A stretch of DNA of 64,000 nt. Origin: Ruminococcus sp. GTDB lineage: Bacteria > Bacillota > Clostridia > Oscillospirales > Ruminococcaceae. A model generated the notes under the pieces. That model had not been told where the DNA came from. It ran no database searches and saw nothing but the letters and a program-made list of their open reading frames with translations. The translations under genes and the position numbers were made by a program. Shown here piece after piece: positions 14,938 through 24,600 of the stretch; within the stretch, counting starts at the first letter, position 1, and the number at the start of each line of letters is the position of its first letter. The stretch is taken from the NCBI RefSeq assembly GCF_019423705.1, contig NZ_JAHZAX010000003.1, positions 186,001 to 250,000 on the forward strand. The letters are read 5' to 3'.

Positions 14938-16137
14938 TTAGTCTCTAACAGCAGTTACAACGCCGGAACCTACTGTTCTACCACCCTCACGGATAGCGAA
15001 ACGAAGTCCCTCTTCGATAGCGATTGGAGTGATAAGCTCAACGTCCATTGTTACGTTATCGCCAGGCATACACATTTCCTTGTCAGCAGGAAGAGTGATA
15101 ACGCCTGTAACGTCTGTTGTTCTGAAATAGAACTGTGGTCTGTAGTTGTTGAAGAATGGAGTATGACGGCCTCCCTCTTCCTTCTTCAGAACGTAAACCT
15201 GACCTGAGAACTTTGTATATGGATGAATAGAACCCGGCTTACAAAGAACCTGACCTCTCTGAATGTCAGTTCTCTGGATACCACGGAGGAGCGCACCGAT
15301 GTTGTCGCCTGCCTCAGCGTAGTCAAGGATCTTTCTGAACATCTCGATACCAGTTACAACTGTCTTTGGTCTCTCAGTTGAAAGTCCGAGGATCTCAACT
15401 TCGTCACCAGTCTTGAGCTGACCTCTTTCAACTCTACCAGTAGCTACTGTACCACGGCCTGTGATTGTGAATACGTCCTCAACAGGCATAAGGAATGGGA
15501 GATCAGACTTTCTGTCTGGTGTTGGGATGAATGAGTCAACAGCGTCCATAAGGTCAAGGATCGGCTTGTAAGCAGGATCAGAAAGATCGTCTGGAGCTTC
15601 GAGAGCTGCAAGAGCAGAACCCTTGATGATTGGAGTGTCGTCGCCAGGGAAATCATACTTGTCGAGGAGTTCTCTGATATCCATCTCTACGAGATCGAGG
15701 AGCTCTTCGTCGTCAACCTGGTCAGCCTTGTTCATAAATACAACGATAGCTGGAACGCCTACCTGTCTAGCAAGGAGAAGGTGCTCTCTTGTCTGAGCCA
15801 TAGGACCATCAGAAGCAGCAACTACGAGGATAGCGCCGTCCATCTGAGCAGCACCAGTGATCATGTTCTTTACATAGTCAGCGTGGCCTGGGCAGTCAAC
15901 GTGAGCATAGTGACGGTTCTTTGTCTCATACTCAACATGAGCTGTGTTGATTGTAATACCTCTCTCTCTCTCTTCTGGAGCAGAGTCGATGTTGCTGTAA
16001 TCCTTCTTCTCTGCAAGACCCTGGAGAGCAAGTGTCTTTGTGATAGCAGCAGTAAGAGTTGTCTTACCGTGGTCAACGTGACCGATTGTACCAATGTTAA
16101 CGTGTGGTTTGGTTCTTTCGAAATGTGCCTTTGCCAT
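14938..16137 (-). CDS. tuf: Translation elongation factor Tu
   Basis: 399 residues. GTPase that delivers aminoacyl-tRNA to the ribosome. G1 GHVDHGKTT, switch I region RERGITINTAHVEYE, G3 DCPGHADY with the catalytic His, and NKAD; domains 2 and 3 are complete to the C-terminal GVVTAV. The ATG at 16137 follows AAGGAGGAAAA. It is the last gene of the str cluster and also has its own promoter at 16192-16220. Confidence 0.98.
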   Translation of the reverse strand: MAKAHFERTKPHVNIGTIGHVDHGKTTLTAAITKTLALQGLAEKKDYSNIDSAPEERERGITINTAHVEYETKNRHYAHVDCPGHADYVKNMITGAAQMDGAILVVAASDGPMAQTREHLLLARQVGVPAIVVFMNKADQVDDEELLDLVEMDIRELLDKYDFPGDDTPIIKGSALAALEAPDDLSDPAYKPILDLMDAVDSFIPTPDRKSDLPFLMPVEDVFTITGRGTVATGRVERGQLKTGDEVEILGLSTERPKTVVTGIEMFRKILDYAEAGDNIGALLRGIQRTDIQRGQVLCKPGSIHPYTKFSGQVYVLKKEEGGRHTPFFNNYRPQFYFRTTDVTGVITLPADKEMCMPGDNVTMDVELITPIAIEEGLRFAIREGGRTVGSGVVTAVRD

Positions 16138-16191
16138 AGGAATTTTCCTCCTTAAAATTTTATTGTTTCCGATTTAACATACCGTAGTATA

Positions 16192-16220
16192 ATTATATCA
16201 AATAAATGAAAACTTTGCAA
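16192..16220 (-). promoter_or_regulatory. Internal tuf promoter
   Basis: Minus-strand -35 TTGCAA (16215-16220), 17-bp spacer, -10 TATAAT (16192-16197) in the 111-bp fusA-tuf gap; allows extra tuf expression. Confidence 0.75.
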
Positions 16221-16248
16221 TAGAAAAACAGAAATTTTTCCGCAAAAA

Positions 16249-18330
16249 TTATTCGCCCTTGTTTCTTGAAGCCATGATCTTCTCTGAAATGGACTTTGGA
16301 ACCTGAATATAGCTGTCTGGCTCCATTGTGTACTGACCACGACCCTGAGTCTTTGAACGCAGGTCGTTTGAGTAACCGAACATCTCTGACAGCGGAACAA
16401 GTGCGTCAACCTGAACAGCACCGGTTCTCTGTTCCTGGCCAAGGATCTGACCACGACGAGAGTTAAGGTCACCGATAACAGTACCAAGATAATCATCAGG
16501 AGCGATAACGCAAACCTTCATAATAGGCTCAAGAATGATTGGTGAAGCCTTTCTCATAGCTTCCTTGAAAGCCATAGAACCGGCGATCTTAAATGCCATT
16601 TCTGAAGAGTCTACTTCGTGATATGAACCATCATACAGCTCTACCTTAACGTCAACTACCTGGAAGCCAGCGAGAACACCGTTCTCCATAGCGCCCTTGA
16701 TACCTGCGTCAACAGCTGGGATGTATTCCTTAGGAATAGCACCGCCGACAACCTTGTTAACGAACTCGTAGCCCTTACCGGACTCGTTAGGCATAACGTT
16801 GATCTTAACGTGACCGTACTGACCCTTACCACCTGACTGCTTAGCATACTTGTAATCAACAGTTGCAGGAGCAGTAATTGTCTCCTTATAAGAAACCTGA
16901 GGAGCACCTACGTTAGCCTCTACCTTGAACTCACGGAGAAGTCTGTCTACGATGATCTCGAGGTGAAGCTCGCCCATTCCGGCGATGATAGTCTGTCCTG
17001 TTTCCTCAGAAGTATAAGTTCTGAATGTTGGGTCCTCTTCTGCAAGCTTTGCAAGAGCAATACCCATCTTTTCCTGACCTGCCTTAGTCTTAGGCTCGAT
17101 AGCGAGCTGGATAACAGGCTCAGGGAATTCCATAGACTCGAGAAGTACTGGGTGATCCTCGTCGCAGAGTGTGTCACCTGTTGTTGTATTCTTAAGTCCG
17201 ATCGCAGCACCGATATCACCAGCGTAGATCGTGTCGATATCCTTTCTGTCGTTAGAGTGCATCTGAACGATACGTCCGATTCTCTCGTCCTTGTCCTTTG
17301 TGGAGTTATAAACAGTAGAACCGGCAGTCAGAACACCTGAATAAACTCTGAAGTAGCAGAGCTTACCAACGAATGGGTCTGTTGCGATCTTGAATGCGAG
17401 AGCTGCGAACGGCTGATCGTCGCCCGAGATTCTCTCAACTTCTTCACCTGTATTAACGTCAGTACCCTTGATGTGTGGTACGTCGATTGGTGAAGGCATA
17501 TAGTCAACAATTGCGTCGAGAAGCTTCTGAACGCCCTTGTTTCTGTATGAAGTACCACAGGTAACAGGTACCATTGTGTTAGCGATAGTACTCTTTCTGA
17601 TTACCTTCTTCATTTCGTCGATAGTGATCTCTTCGTCTGCGAAATACTTCTCAGCAAGATCATCATCAACTTCTGCCAGGTGCTCGATAAGGTCAGCGTG
17701 ATACTGCTCAGCCTTCTCCTTAAGATCCTCAGGGATCTCTTCCTGGCGGATATCCTTTCCAAGGTCATCATAGTAAACATAAGCCTTCATTTCGAGAAGG
17801 TCGACGATTCCCTTGAAGTCATCCTCTGCACCGATAGGAAGCTGGATAGGAACAGCGTTACAATGAAGTCTCTCGTGGAGCATATTCAAAACGTTGTAGA
17901 AATCAGCGCCCATAATATCCATCTTGTTGACGTAAACCATTCTTGGAACCTGGTAGTTATCAGCCTGTCTCCAAACTGTTTCAGTCTGAGGCTCAACGCC
18001 GCCCTTAGCACAAAGAACTGTTACAGAACCGTCGAGAACTCGAAGTGAACGCTCAACCTCAACTGTAAAGTCAACGTGGCCTGGGGTGTCGATGATGTTC
18101 AGTCTGTGACCCTTCCAGTAGCAAGTAGTAGCAGCAGAAGTAATTGTGATACCTCTCTCCTTCTCCTGTGCCATCCAGTCCATCGTAGAAGCACCGTCGT
18201 GTGTTTCACCGATCTTATAGTTTACACCGGTATAAAACAGGATACGTTCTGTGGTAGTAGTCTTACCGGCGTCGATGTGTGCCATTATACCGATATTACG
18301 GTAGTCCTGCAATTTACATTCTCTTGCCAT
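16249..18330 (-). CDS. fusA: Translation elongation factor G
   Basis: 693 residues. Ribosomal translocase. G1 AHIDAGKTTTTERIL, switch I RGITITSAATTCYW, G3 DTPGHVDF with the catalytic His, G4 NKMD; domains II-V complete (domain IV segment SGGKGQYGHVKI). The ATG at 18330 has a GGAGG-type site. Lies between rpsG (21 bp upstream) and tuf. A strongly diverged second EF-G is encoded at 32647-34728. Confidence 0.98.
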   Translation of the reverse strand: MARECKLQDYRNIGIMAHIDAGKTTTTERILFYTGVNYKIGETHDGASTMDWMAQEKERGITITSAATTCYWKGHRLNIIDTPGHVDFTVEVERSLRVLDGSVTVLCAKGGVEPQTETVWRQADNYQVPRMVYVNKMDIMGADFYNVLNMLHERLHCNAVPIQLPIGAEDDFKGIVDLLEMKAYVYYDDLGKDIRQEEIPEDLKEKAEQYHADLIEHLAEVDDDLAEKYFADEEITIDEMKKVIRKSTIANTMVPVTCGTSYRNKGVQKLLDAIVDYMPSPIDVPHIKGTDVNTGEEVERISGDDQPFAALAFKIATDPFVGKLCYFRVYSGVLTAGSTVYNSTKDKDERIGRIVQMHSNDRKDIDTIYAGDIGAAIGLKNTTTGDTLCDEDHPVLLESMEFPEPVIQLAIEPKTKAGQEKMGIALAKLAEEDPTFRTYTSEETGQTIIAGMGELHLEIIVDRLLREFKVEANVGAPQVSYKETITAPATVDYKYAKQSGGKGQYGHVKINVMPNESGKGYEFVNKVVGGAIPKEYIPAVDAGIKGAMENGVLAGFQVVDVKVELYDGSYHEVDSSEMAFKIAGSMAFKEAMRKASPIILEPIMKVCVIAPDDYLGTVIGDLNSRRGQILGQEQRTGAVQVDALVPLSEMFGYSNDLRSKTQGRGQYTMEPDSYIQVPKSISEKIMASRNKGE

Positions 18331-18351
18331 ATATATCCTCCTTTATACTTC

Positions 18352-18822
18352 TTACCATCTGTAATGAGCGAAAGCCTTGTTAGCTTCAGCCATCTTATGA
18401 GTCTCGTCACGCTTCTTGCAAGAACCGCCAACGCCGTTAAGAGCGTCGAGGATCTCAGCTGCGAGTCTCTCCTTCATAGTGTCCTCGTTTCTCTCACGAG
18501 AATACTTTGTGATCCATCTCAGACCAAGTGTCTGTCTTCTGTCAGGGCGAACCTCCATAGGAACCTGGTATGTTGCACCGCCGACACGACGAGCCTTGAC
18601 CTCCAGCTCAGGCATAATGTTATCCATAGCCTCCTGGAATACTTCAAGAGCAGGTCTGCCTGTCTTTTCTTCGACAATTTCAAATGCTCCGTAAACGATC
18701 TTCTGAGCTACGCCCTTCTTACCGTCGAGCATAATGTTGTTTACAAGACGTGTAACAAGCTTAGAATTGTATACTGGATCCTGAAGCACGTCTCTCTTTG
18801 TAACTCTACCTCTTCTTGGCAC
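18352..18822 (-). CDS. rpsG: 30S ribosomal protein S7
   Basis: 156 residues. Nucleates assembly of the 30S head by binding 16S rRNA. N-terminus MPRRGRVTKRDVLQDPVYNS, central RPDRRQTLGLRWI, C-terminus AEANKAFAHYRW are typical. The start codon is GTG at 18822 after GAAGGAGGGA. The preceding 190-bp gap from rpsL is unusually long and hairpin-rich. Confidence 0.97.
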   Translation of the reverse strand: MPRRGRVTKRDVLQDPVYNSKLVTRLVNNIMLDGKKGVAQKIVYGAFEIVEEKTGRPALEVFQEAMDNIMPELEVKARRVGGATYQVPMEVRPDRRQTLGLRWITKYSRERNEDTMKERLAAEILDALNGVGGSCKKRDETHKMAEANKAFAHYRW

Positions 18823-19012
18823 TTAAATTCCCTCCTTCACAAATAATGAATTCATAGGTACTCGCTCTGTAACCACGGCCTCAGCCGTTTTACAGCCCCG
18901 TCAGTTCCTTGTAGAGTCAACTAATATATATTAATCACTCCACATAAACTGTGGTCTTCGCAGTATGCGACAATGAGTTATAACCTTAAATTATAGTGAG
19001 CTTTTCAGTTTA
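18823..19012 (-). promoter_or_regulatory. Hairpin-rich leader between rpsL and rpsG
   Basis: 190 bp without a gene. In transcript sense it contains CGCA/TGCG, then CCACA/TGTGG (loop GTTTA), then a long bulged hairpin CTGTAA-AACGGC...GCCGT-GGTTACAG (18867-18895). A structured leader ahead of rpsG could be an S7 autoregulatory site as in the E. coli str mRNA, but there is no direct evidence. Confidence 0.45.
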
Positions 19013-19438
19013 TTACTTGGCTGCTCCTGCCTTTGGTCTCTTAGCACCATACTTGGATCTCGCCTGCATTCTCTTAGCAACGCCCTGAGCGTCGAGAGTG
19101 CCTCTGATGATGTGATATCTTACACCAGGGAGGTCCTTAACACGTCCGCCTCTGATAAGAACAACGGAGTGCTCCTGAAGATTGTGTCCGATACCAGGGA
19201 TATAAGCTGTAACTTCGTTTCCGTTTGTGAGCTTAACTCTGGCAACCTTTCTCATAGCTGAGTTTGGCTTCTTAGGTGTAGCAGTTCTTACTACTGTGCA
19301 AACGCCACGCTTCTGTGGGCAGCTCTGGTCGATAACTACCTTCTTCTTTGAGTTGAAACCCTTCTGAAGAGCAGGAGCAGTAGACTTGTCTGCGAGGACA
19401 TTTCTTCCTTTTCTAACTAACTGGTTAAAGGTTGGCAT
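19013..19438 (-). CDS. rpsL: 30S ribosomal protein S12
   Basis: 141 residues. Decoding-centre protein. TATPKKPNSAMRKVARVKL contains the Lys of the PKKPNS loop, and the second loop reads GGRVKDLPGVRYH; both are the streptomycin-sensitive form. The ATG at 19438 follows AAAGGAGAG. First gene of rpsL-rpsG-fusA-tuf with its own promoter. Confidence 0.98.
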   Translation of the reverse strand: MPTFNQLVRKGRNVLADKSTAPALQKGFNSKKKVVIDQSCPQKRGVCTVVRTATPKKPNSAMRKVARVKLTNGNEVTAYIPGIGHNLQEHSVVLIRGGRVKDLPGVRYHIIRGTLDAQGVAKRMQARSKYGAKRPKAGAAK

Positions 19439-19466
19439 ATTTTCTCTCCTTTCATAGAATTGATTT

Positions 19467-19529
19467 TATGCTGATATACAATTCATCAGCATACCTTGAT
19501 ATTATACACCATTGCTTCCCACTTGTCAA
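19467..19529 (-). promoter_or_regulatory. rpsL promoter and leader hairpin
   Basis: Minus-strand TTGACA (19524-19529), 17-bp spacer, TATAAT (19501-19506). The leader then forms the hairpin TATGCTGAT...ATCAGCATA (19467-19493) shortly before the ribosome site. Confidence 0.85.
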
Positions 19530-19591
19530 GCACTTTTTCTTGACTTTTTAAACTTTTTGAAAATTCCCATTAAATTTTCTGTCAATTCCCC

Positions 19592-19628
19592 GAAAAAGCT
19601 AAGGGCAGAAGCTACTGCGCCCCTGCCC
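19592..19628 (-). terminator. Terminator of the ECF sigma/anti-sigma operon
   Basis: Minus-strand GGGCAG...CTGCCC stem followed by TTAGCTTTTTC, shortly after the stop at 19640. Confidence 0.65.
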
Positions 19629-19639
19629 TGCCGTTATCA

Positions 19640-20992
19640 TCATTCCGTACTGTTGTCCGTGCCTAAAATTTCTTCTTTATCCGCCACTTCGATCTCGGCG
19701 TCACCGAATTTATGATAAGTTATAACATAGTCGCTGTCGTCCGTCTTGTCCGAATAGGTTATATCGTTTTGTACTTCGTTGATATAAAGCTTCAGATCAT
19801 CGGAGAAAAATGTATTCACGCCTTTGCTGAATTTGACCGTGACCAACCATTCATTCTCATCAAAATAATAATGCCTGTTATGGTTCACCGTGGCACTTTC
19901 CGAGCTGAACCATTCATCTATATCGTCCTGCTCAACGATGTCGTTATAATTAGAAGTTATACTGAAATATCTTCCGTCCACCTTTATAATAACGCCCTTC
20001 ATTGAACTGCCCACAGTCGAAACAAGCATAGTTTTTCCCATATCCTTTGGCCTTATCACCAGCGGATAAACGATATCCGCTTCATATCCATCAACATTAT
20101 TATTGATATACTGGACAAAATTCACAGCTGTATCAATTCTAAATCCCCAGTCCTTTTCAACAGGATTTTGCACAATGCTGAAATTGTCAGCTAACGTTGA
20201 CTGGTCCTGACTCATATACTCCGCACTATCTAATACAAGCTTATCAAGCTTTTCCATACCTGTATCTTTTGTTGTGTCCATATCATAAACATATGCCAGC
20301 GATGATCTCAGCGAACTATAATAATCCGTTCCAATGCTGTCGTAATCCACATCATCAAGCCCCGTTGCGATCTCTCCCGTGCGGCAGTTGCTCAAATTGT
20401 TGCGATCAATACCAATGGCTATCTTTTCACCCATTTTCAGATCGTCCGCATAAACAAACTTCCCTGTGGTAACATCTTTCGCTCTGAAATCAAGTTTAAA
20501 CGCAGCGTAAAAGTAGTATTTCAGGTATTCATATTCATTCACAGTAACACAGTCGATCAATTTGCCCTTTTCGGAGGTATATTTCTCAACGTATATCTTA
20601 TCGACAAAAAGATATCCCGTTCCATCCGAGCCACAGCCTGCATAAATGCCCACCGCCGTTATATCTTTATCTTTAACGACCTGTTTGAGCGCATTTTGTG
20701 CCTGTTCCAAATCAACTGTAGTCTCAGTGCTGTCAAGGCTTTCCGAACTATCGACACTTGACTGCTGCGCCCCGACATTTATCTTATGCTCTTCTCCGCT
20801 GCGATAAAGGGTCAGCGCACCGCCAGCCACCAACAAAATAGCCATTGCCGCCGCACCGATCATCTGAAATGTTGCTATTTTTATCTCTCTTCTGCTTCGC
20901 TTTTTGATAGGCTTGTCGTTCAAGATCGCTCTCTCCTTCCATTCTGAGGGGGTCTTGATACAGTAAAAAGCATTTATCTTTTTCATCTTCAT
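19640..20992 (-). CDS. Putative membrane-bound anti-sigma factor
   Basis: 450 residues. The cytosolic N-terminus contains FYCIKTPSEWKERA, similar to the short sigma-binding region of anti-ECF proteins in Clostridia, followed by a basic stretch and one membrane helix (about 43-63). The remaining ~385 residues are extracytoplasmic, with no domain I recognise: acidic, Tyr/Asp rich, without obvious repeats. It starts about 45 bp after the ECF sigma gene, so it most likely binds that sigma factor and releases it on an envelope signal. The function is inferred mainly from topology and context. Confidence 0.65.
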   Translation of the reverse strand: MKMKKINAFYCIKTPSEWKERAILNDKPIKKRSRREIKIATFQMIGAAAMAILLVAGGALTLYRSGEEHKINVGAQQSSVDSSESLDSTETTVDLEQAQNALKQVVKDKDITAVGIYAGCGSDGTGYLFVDKIYVEKYTSEKGKLIDCVTVNEYEYLKYYFYAAFKLDFRAKDVTTGKFVYADDLKMGEKIAIGIDRNNLSNCRTGEIATGLDDVDYDSIGTDYYSSLRSSLAYVYDMDTTKDTGMEKLDKLVLDSAEYMSQDQSTLADNFSIVQNPVEKDWGFRIDTAVNFVQYINNNVDGYEADIVYPLVIRPKDMGKTMLVSTVGSSMKGVIIKVDGRYFSITSNYNDIVEQDDIDEWFSSESATVNHNRHYYFDENEWLVTVKFSKGVNTFFSDDLKLYINEVQNDITYSDKTDDSDYVITYHKFGDAEIEVADKEEILGTDNSTE

Positions 20993-21037
20993 CTTCTGCT
21001 CCTTTCTGCGATATTTTGTTGTAAAAATGTTTCATTT

Positions 21038-21505
21038 TTACAATGTTATCATATCCTTCAATTGTTCACGCCCTCGTTTTAAGTGGGACTTGACCGTGTT
21101 CACCTTTGTGTTGGTAAGCTTTGATATCTCCTCGATAGAAAGCTCCTCAAAGTAATAAAGATAGATCGAGTCCCGATATTTCGGGGGAAGTCTGAAAATG
21201 ATATCCAGTATCTCGATGTCGCTGCCGTCCTCCGTGAAAGAGTCCACCATATTCAGATCGACGGTGTTTTTCCTCAGCCGATACCGCAAAACACTTCGGC
21301 ATTCGTTGAGCGTCACTCTGATAAGCCACGCCTTTGGATTAGGGATATCCTCCTTTTTCAGCTTCTTGAAAAGCTTGAAGAACACGTTCTGATAACAGTC
21401 CTCAGCGTCGGAAAAATTTCCCGTGTGCAAAACGCAGAGCCTTGTCACCATATCGGAATATTCTTCTAATATCTGCCTGTACTGACTATGCTGTCCGTTC
21501 CCCAT
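21038..21505 (-). CDS. ECF-type RNA polymerase sigma factor
   Basis: 155 residues. Region 2 is visible in DAEDCYQNVFFKLFKKL and PKAWLIRVTLNECRSVLR, region 4 in RLPPKYRDSIYLYYFEELSI and the helix-turn-helix ISKLTNTKVNTVKSHLKRGR. Start: an ATG at 21505, about nine bases from GAAGGGA; a GTG at 21514 lies too close to that site. A possible autoregulated ECF promoter lies at 21531-21557. The gene and its anti-sigma partner sit between rpoC and rpsL. Confidence 0.92.
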   Translation of the reverse strand: MGNGQHSQYRQILEEYSDMVTRLCVLHTGNFSDAEDCYQNVFFKLFKKLKKEDIPNPKAWLIRVTLNECRSVLRYRLRKNTVDLNMVDSFTEDGSDIEILDIIFRLPPKYRDSIYLYYFEELSIEEISKLTNTKVNTVKSHLKRGREQLKDMITL

Positions 21506-21530
21506 ACTTTTCACTTCCCTTCATTAAATA

Positions 21531-21557
21531 AAACGCCGCACAATGCAAAAAGGTTGC
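21531..21557 (-). promoter_or_regulatory. Candidate ECF-type autoregulatory promoter
   Basis: Minus-strand GCAACC followed by a T-run (-35-like, 21552-21557), 15 bp, then CGTTTT (21531-21536). GCAAC/CGT pairs of this type occur at ECF promoters; assignment tentative. Confidence 0.4.
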
Positions 21558-21576
21558 AAAGAATAAAAAATCGTGC

Positions 21577-21618
21577 AAAAAAAATTTTCAGCCTGCATAA
21601 AAGCTATGCAGACTGAAA
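21577..21618 (-). terminator. rpoBC terminator
   Basis: Minus-strand stem TTTCAGTCTGCATA/TATGCAGGCTGAAA followed by a run of eight T, about 15 bp after the rpoC stop. Confidence 0.92.
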
Positions 21619-21632
21619 TATAAAGCTTAGAT

Positions 21633-24600
21633 TTAGATATAAGTCTCAGTATGAGGTGTAGGAACGCTCTCGTTCTTTACCACCTGTACGTTGTTGTAAA
21701 CGTCCATACCAGTACCGGCCGGGATAAGCTTACCGATGATAACATTTTCCTTAAGACCCATAAGCTTATCAGTCTTACCTCTGATAGCTGCGTCTGTAAG
21801 AGCCTTTGTTGTCTCCTGGAAGGAAGCAGCCGACAGGAATGAATCCGAGTAGCTGGAAGCCTTTGTGATACCCTGGAGAACAGGAACAGTTGTGATAAGC
21901 TTTGCGTTCTCGTCGCCTGCGTCGATCTGAGCCTGGATCTCTTCGTTGAGTCTTGCAACTTCGCCCCTGTCGATAAGCGAACCTGGGAGCAGATAGCTTG
22001 AACCCGAATCGTCGATCTTGACCTTTCTCATCATCTGACGAACGATAACCTCGATATGCTTGTCGTTGATATCAACACCCTGGAGGCGGTAAACCTTCTG
22101 AACTTCGGTGATGATGTAGTTCTGAACAGCCTTAGGACCATTAACTGCAAGGATATCAGCAGGGTTGATAGAACCTTCTGTCAGCGGCTCACCTGCTGTA
22201 ACAGTCTGTCCTTCACGAACCTTGATCTTGTAGCCGTATGGGATTGCGTAAGATTCCTGCTCAGGATTCTCTGTATCCATACTTGTAACTGTGATCTGCT
22301 TTGTCTTCTTGACTTCCTCAATTCTAACTACGCCGTCAATTCTTGTGATGATAGCTGCGCCCTTTGGACGACGGCTCTCAAACAGTTCCTCGACTCTAGG
22401 AAGACCCTGTGTGATATCTTCCGCAGAAGCGATACCACCTGTGTGGAAGGTTCTCATCGTAAGCTGTGTACCAGGCTCACCGATAGACTGAGCGGAGATT
22501 ACGCCGACAGCCTCGCCGACCTGTACGATATTGCCGTTTGCAAGGTTAGCGCCGTAGCACTTAGCGCAAACGCCGTGCTTAGCCTGACATTGCAGAACCG
22601 ATCTGATAGAGATCGAATCCTTGCCCTCTGCTTCGAGAGCTGCAACGATCTTTTCAGCGTCGTGAACATTGATAAGTTTATTTCTCGAGCAGATCATCTC
22701 GCCTGTCTTAGGATCCTTGAGATCTTCAACAAGGTATCTGCCCACAAGTCTCTCGCTGAGAGGCTCGATCATTTCGTTGCCGTTCTTGATATCGAATATC
22801 TCGATACCAACGTGTGTGCCGCAGTCTTCCTGTCTGATGATAACGTCCTGTGAAACGTCTACGAGACGTCTTGTAAGGTAACCAGAGTCGGCGGTACGCA
22901 GAGCCGTATCGGCAAGTCCCTTTCTCGCACCTCTGGAAGAAATGAAGTATTCCAAGATGTTAAGACCTTCACGGTAGTTAGCTCTGATAGGCATCTCGAT
23001 AGTTGAACCTGATGTGTTGGCGATAAGTCCACGCATACCTGCCAGCTGTCTGATCTGGTTGATAGAACCACGGGCACCTGAGTCAGCCATCATATTGATC
23101 GGGTTATACGGATCAAGGTTGGCCTTGAGGGCTTCGGTAACTTCGTCAGTTGCGTTGTTCCAGATCTCGATGAACTTCTTGGACTTCTCTTCTCTTGAGA
23201 TATAACCTCTCTTGTACTGCTTGTCGATTTTGTCAACAAGTGCGTCAGCCTTTGCGAGGATATCCTTCTTTGTCTCAGGGATAGAAGCGTCGCATACCGC
23301 AACTGTGATAGCGGACTTTGTAGAATACTTATAGCCAAGGCTCTTGATGTTGTCAAGAACTTCGGAAGTCGTAGTCGTGCCGTGTCTCTGGATACATCTG
23401 TCGATGATGTCAGAGAGCTGCTTCTTCTTTACAAGGAAGCTGATCTCAAGATCAAACTGCTTCTCAGAATTTGTTCTGTCAACAAAACCAAGGTTCTGAG
23501 GAATGATAGCGTTGAATATAAGTCTGCCAACAGTAGCGTCGATGATCTTGGAGACCTGCTTGTCGCCGATCTGCTTAGTAATTCTTACCTTGATAGCAGC
23601 GTGGAGCGAAACGATATGCTGATCGTAAGCCATAAGGGCTTCGTTCACATCTCTGAATACCTTGCCTTCGCCCGGCTCGCCGTCCTTTTTAAGTGTAAGG
23701 TAGTAAGAACCAAGGATCATATCCTGTGTAGGAACTGCAACAGGACGTCCGTCAGATGGCTTCAACAGGTTGTTAGCAGCCAGCATAAGGAATCTTGCCT
23801 CAGCCTGTGCCTCAGCGGAAATTGGAAGATGGACAGCCATCTGGTCTCCGTCGAAGTCGGCGTTGAATGCTGTACAAACAAGTGGGTGGAGCTTGATAGC
23901 TCTGCCTTCAACGAGGATAGGCTCGAATGCCTGAATACCAAGTCTGTGAAGTGTAGGCGCACGGTTGAGCATTACAGGGTGACCCTGAATAACGTTCTCA
24001 AGAGCGTCCCAAACCTCCGGCTTAGCTCTGTCTACCATTTTTCTTGCAGACTTTATATTGATAGAAGGATTTGTGTCAACAAGTCTCTTCATAACGAAAG
24101 GCTTGAAAAGCTCAAGAGCCATTTCCTTAGGAAGACCGCATTGATACATTTTCAGCTCAGGGCCAACGACGATAACAGAACGTCCCGAATAGTCAACACG
24201 CTTACCGAGCAGGTTCTGTCTGAAACGACCCTGCTTACCTTTAAGCATATCTGACAGAGACTTGTATGCTCTGTTATTAGGACCTGTAACAGGTCTGCCG
24301 TGTCTGCCGTTGTCGATAAGAGCGTCAACAGCTTCCTGAAGCATTCTCTTCTCGTTTCTTACGATGATGTCCGGCGCTTCAAGCTCCAGCATTTTCTTCA
24401 AACGGTTATTTCTGTTGATAACACGTCTGTAAAGGTCGTTAAGGTCGCTTGTGGCGTATCTGCCGCCGTCAAGCAGTACCATAGGTCTGATATCCGGTGG
24501 GATAACAGGGATAGCCTCGAGTATCATCCATTCAGGACGATTGCCCGAAGTTCTGAAAGCTTCAACGATCTCCAATCTCTTGAGGAGCTTTATCCTCTTC

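Noticed and set aside
17680..18846. Plus-strand frames of 122 and 256 codons opposite fusA and rpsG
   Set aside because: Antisense to core translation genes, Cys/Ser/Leu-rich composition typical of shadow frames.
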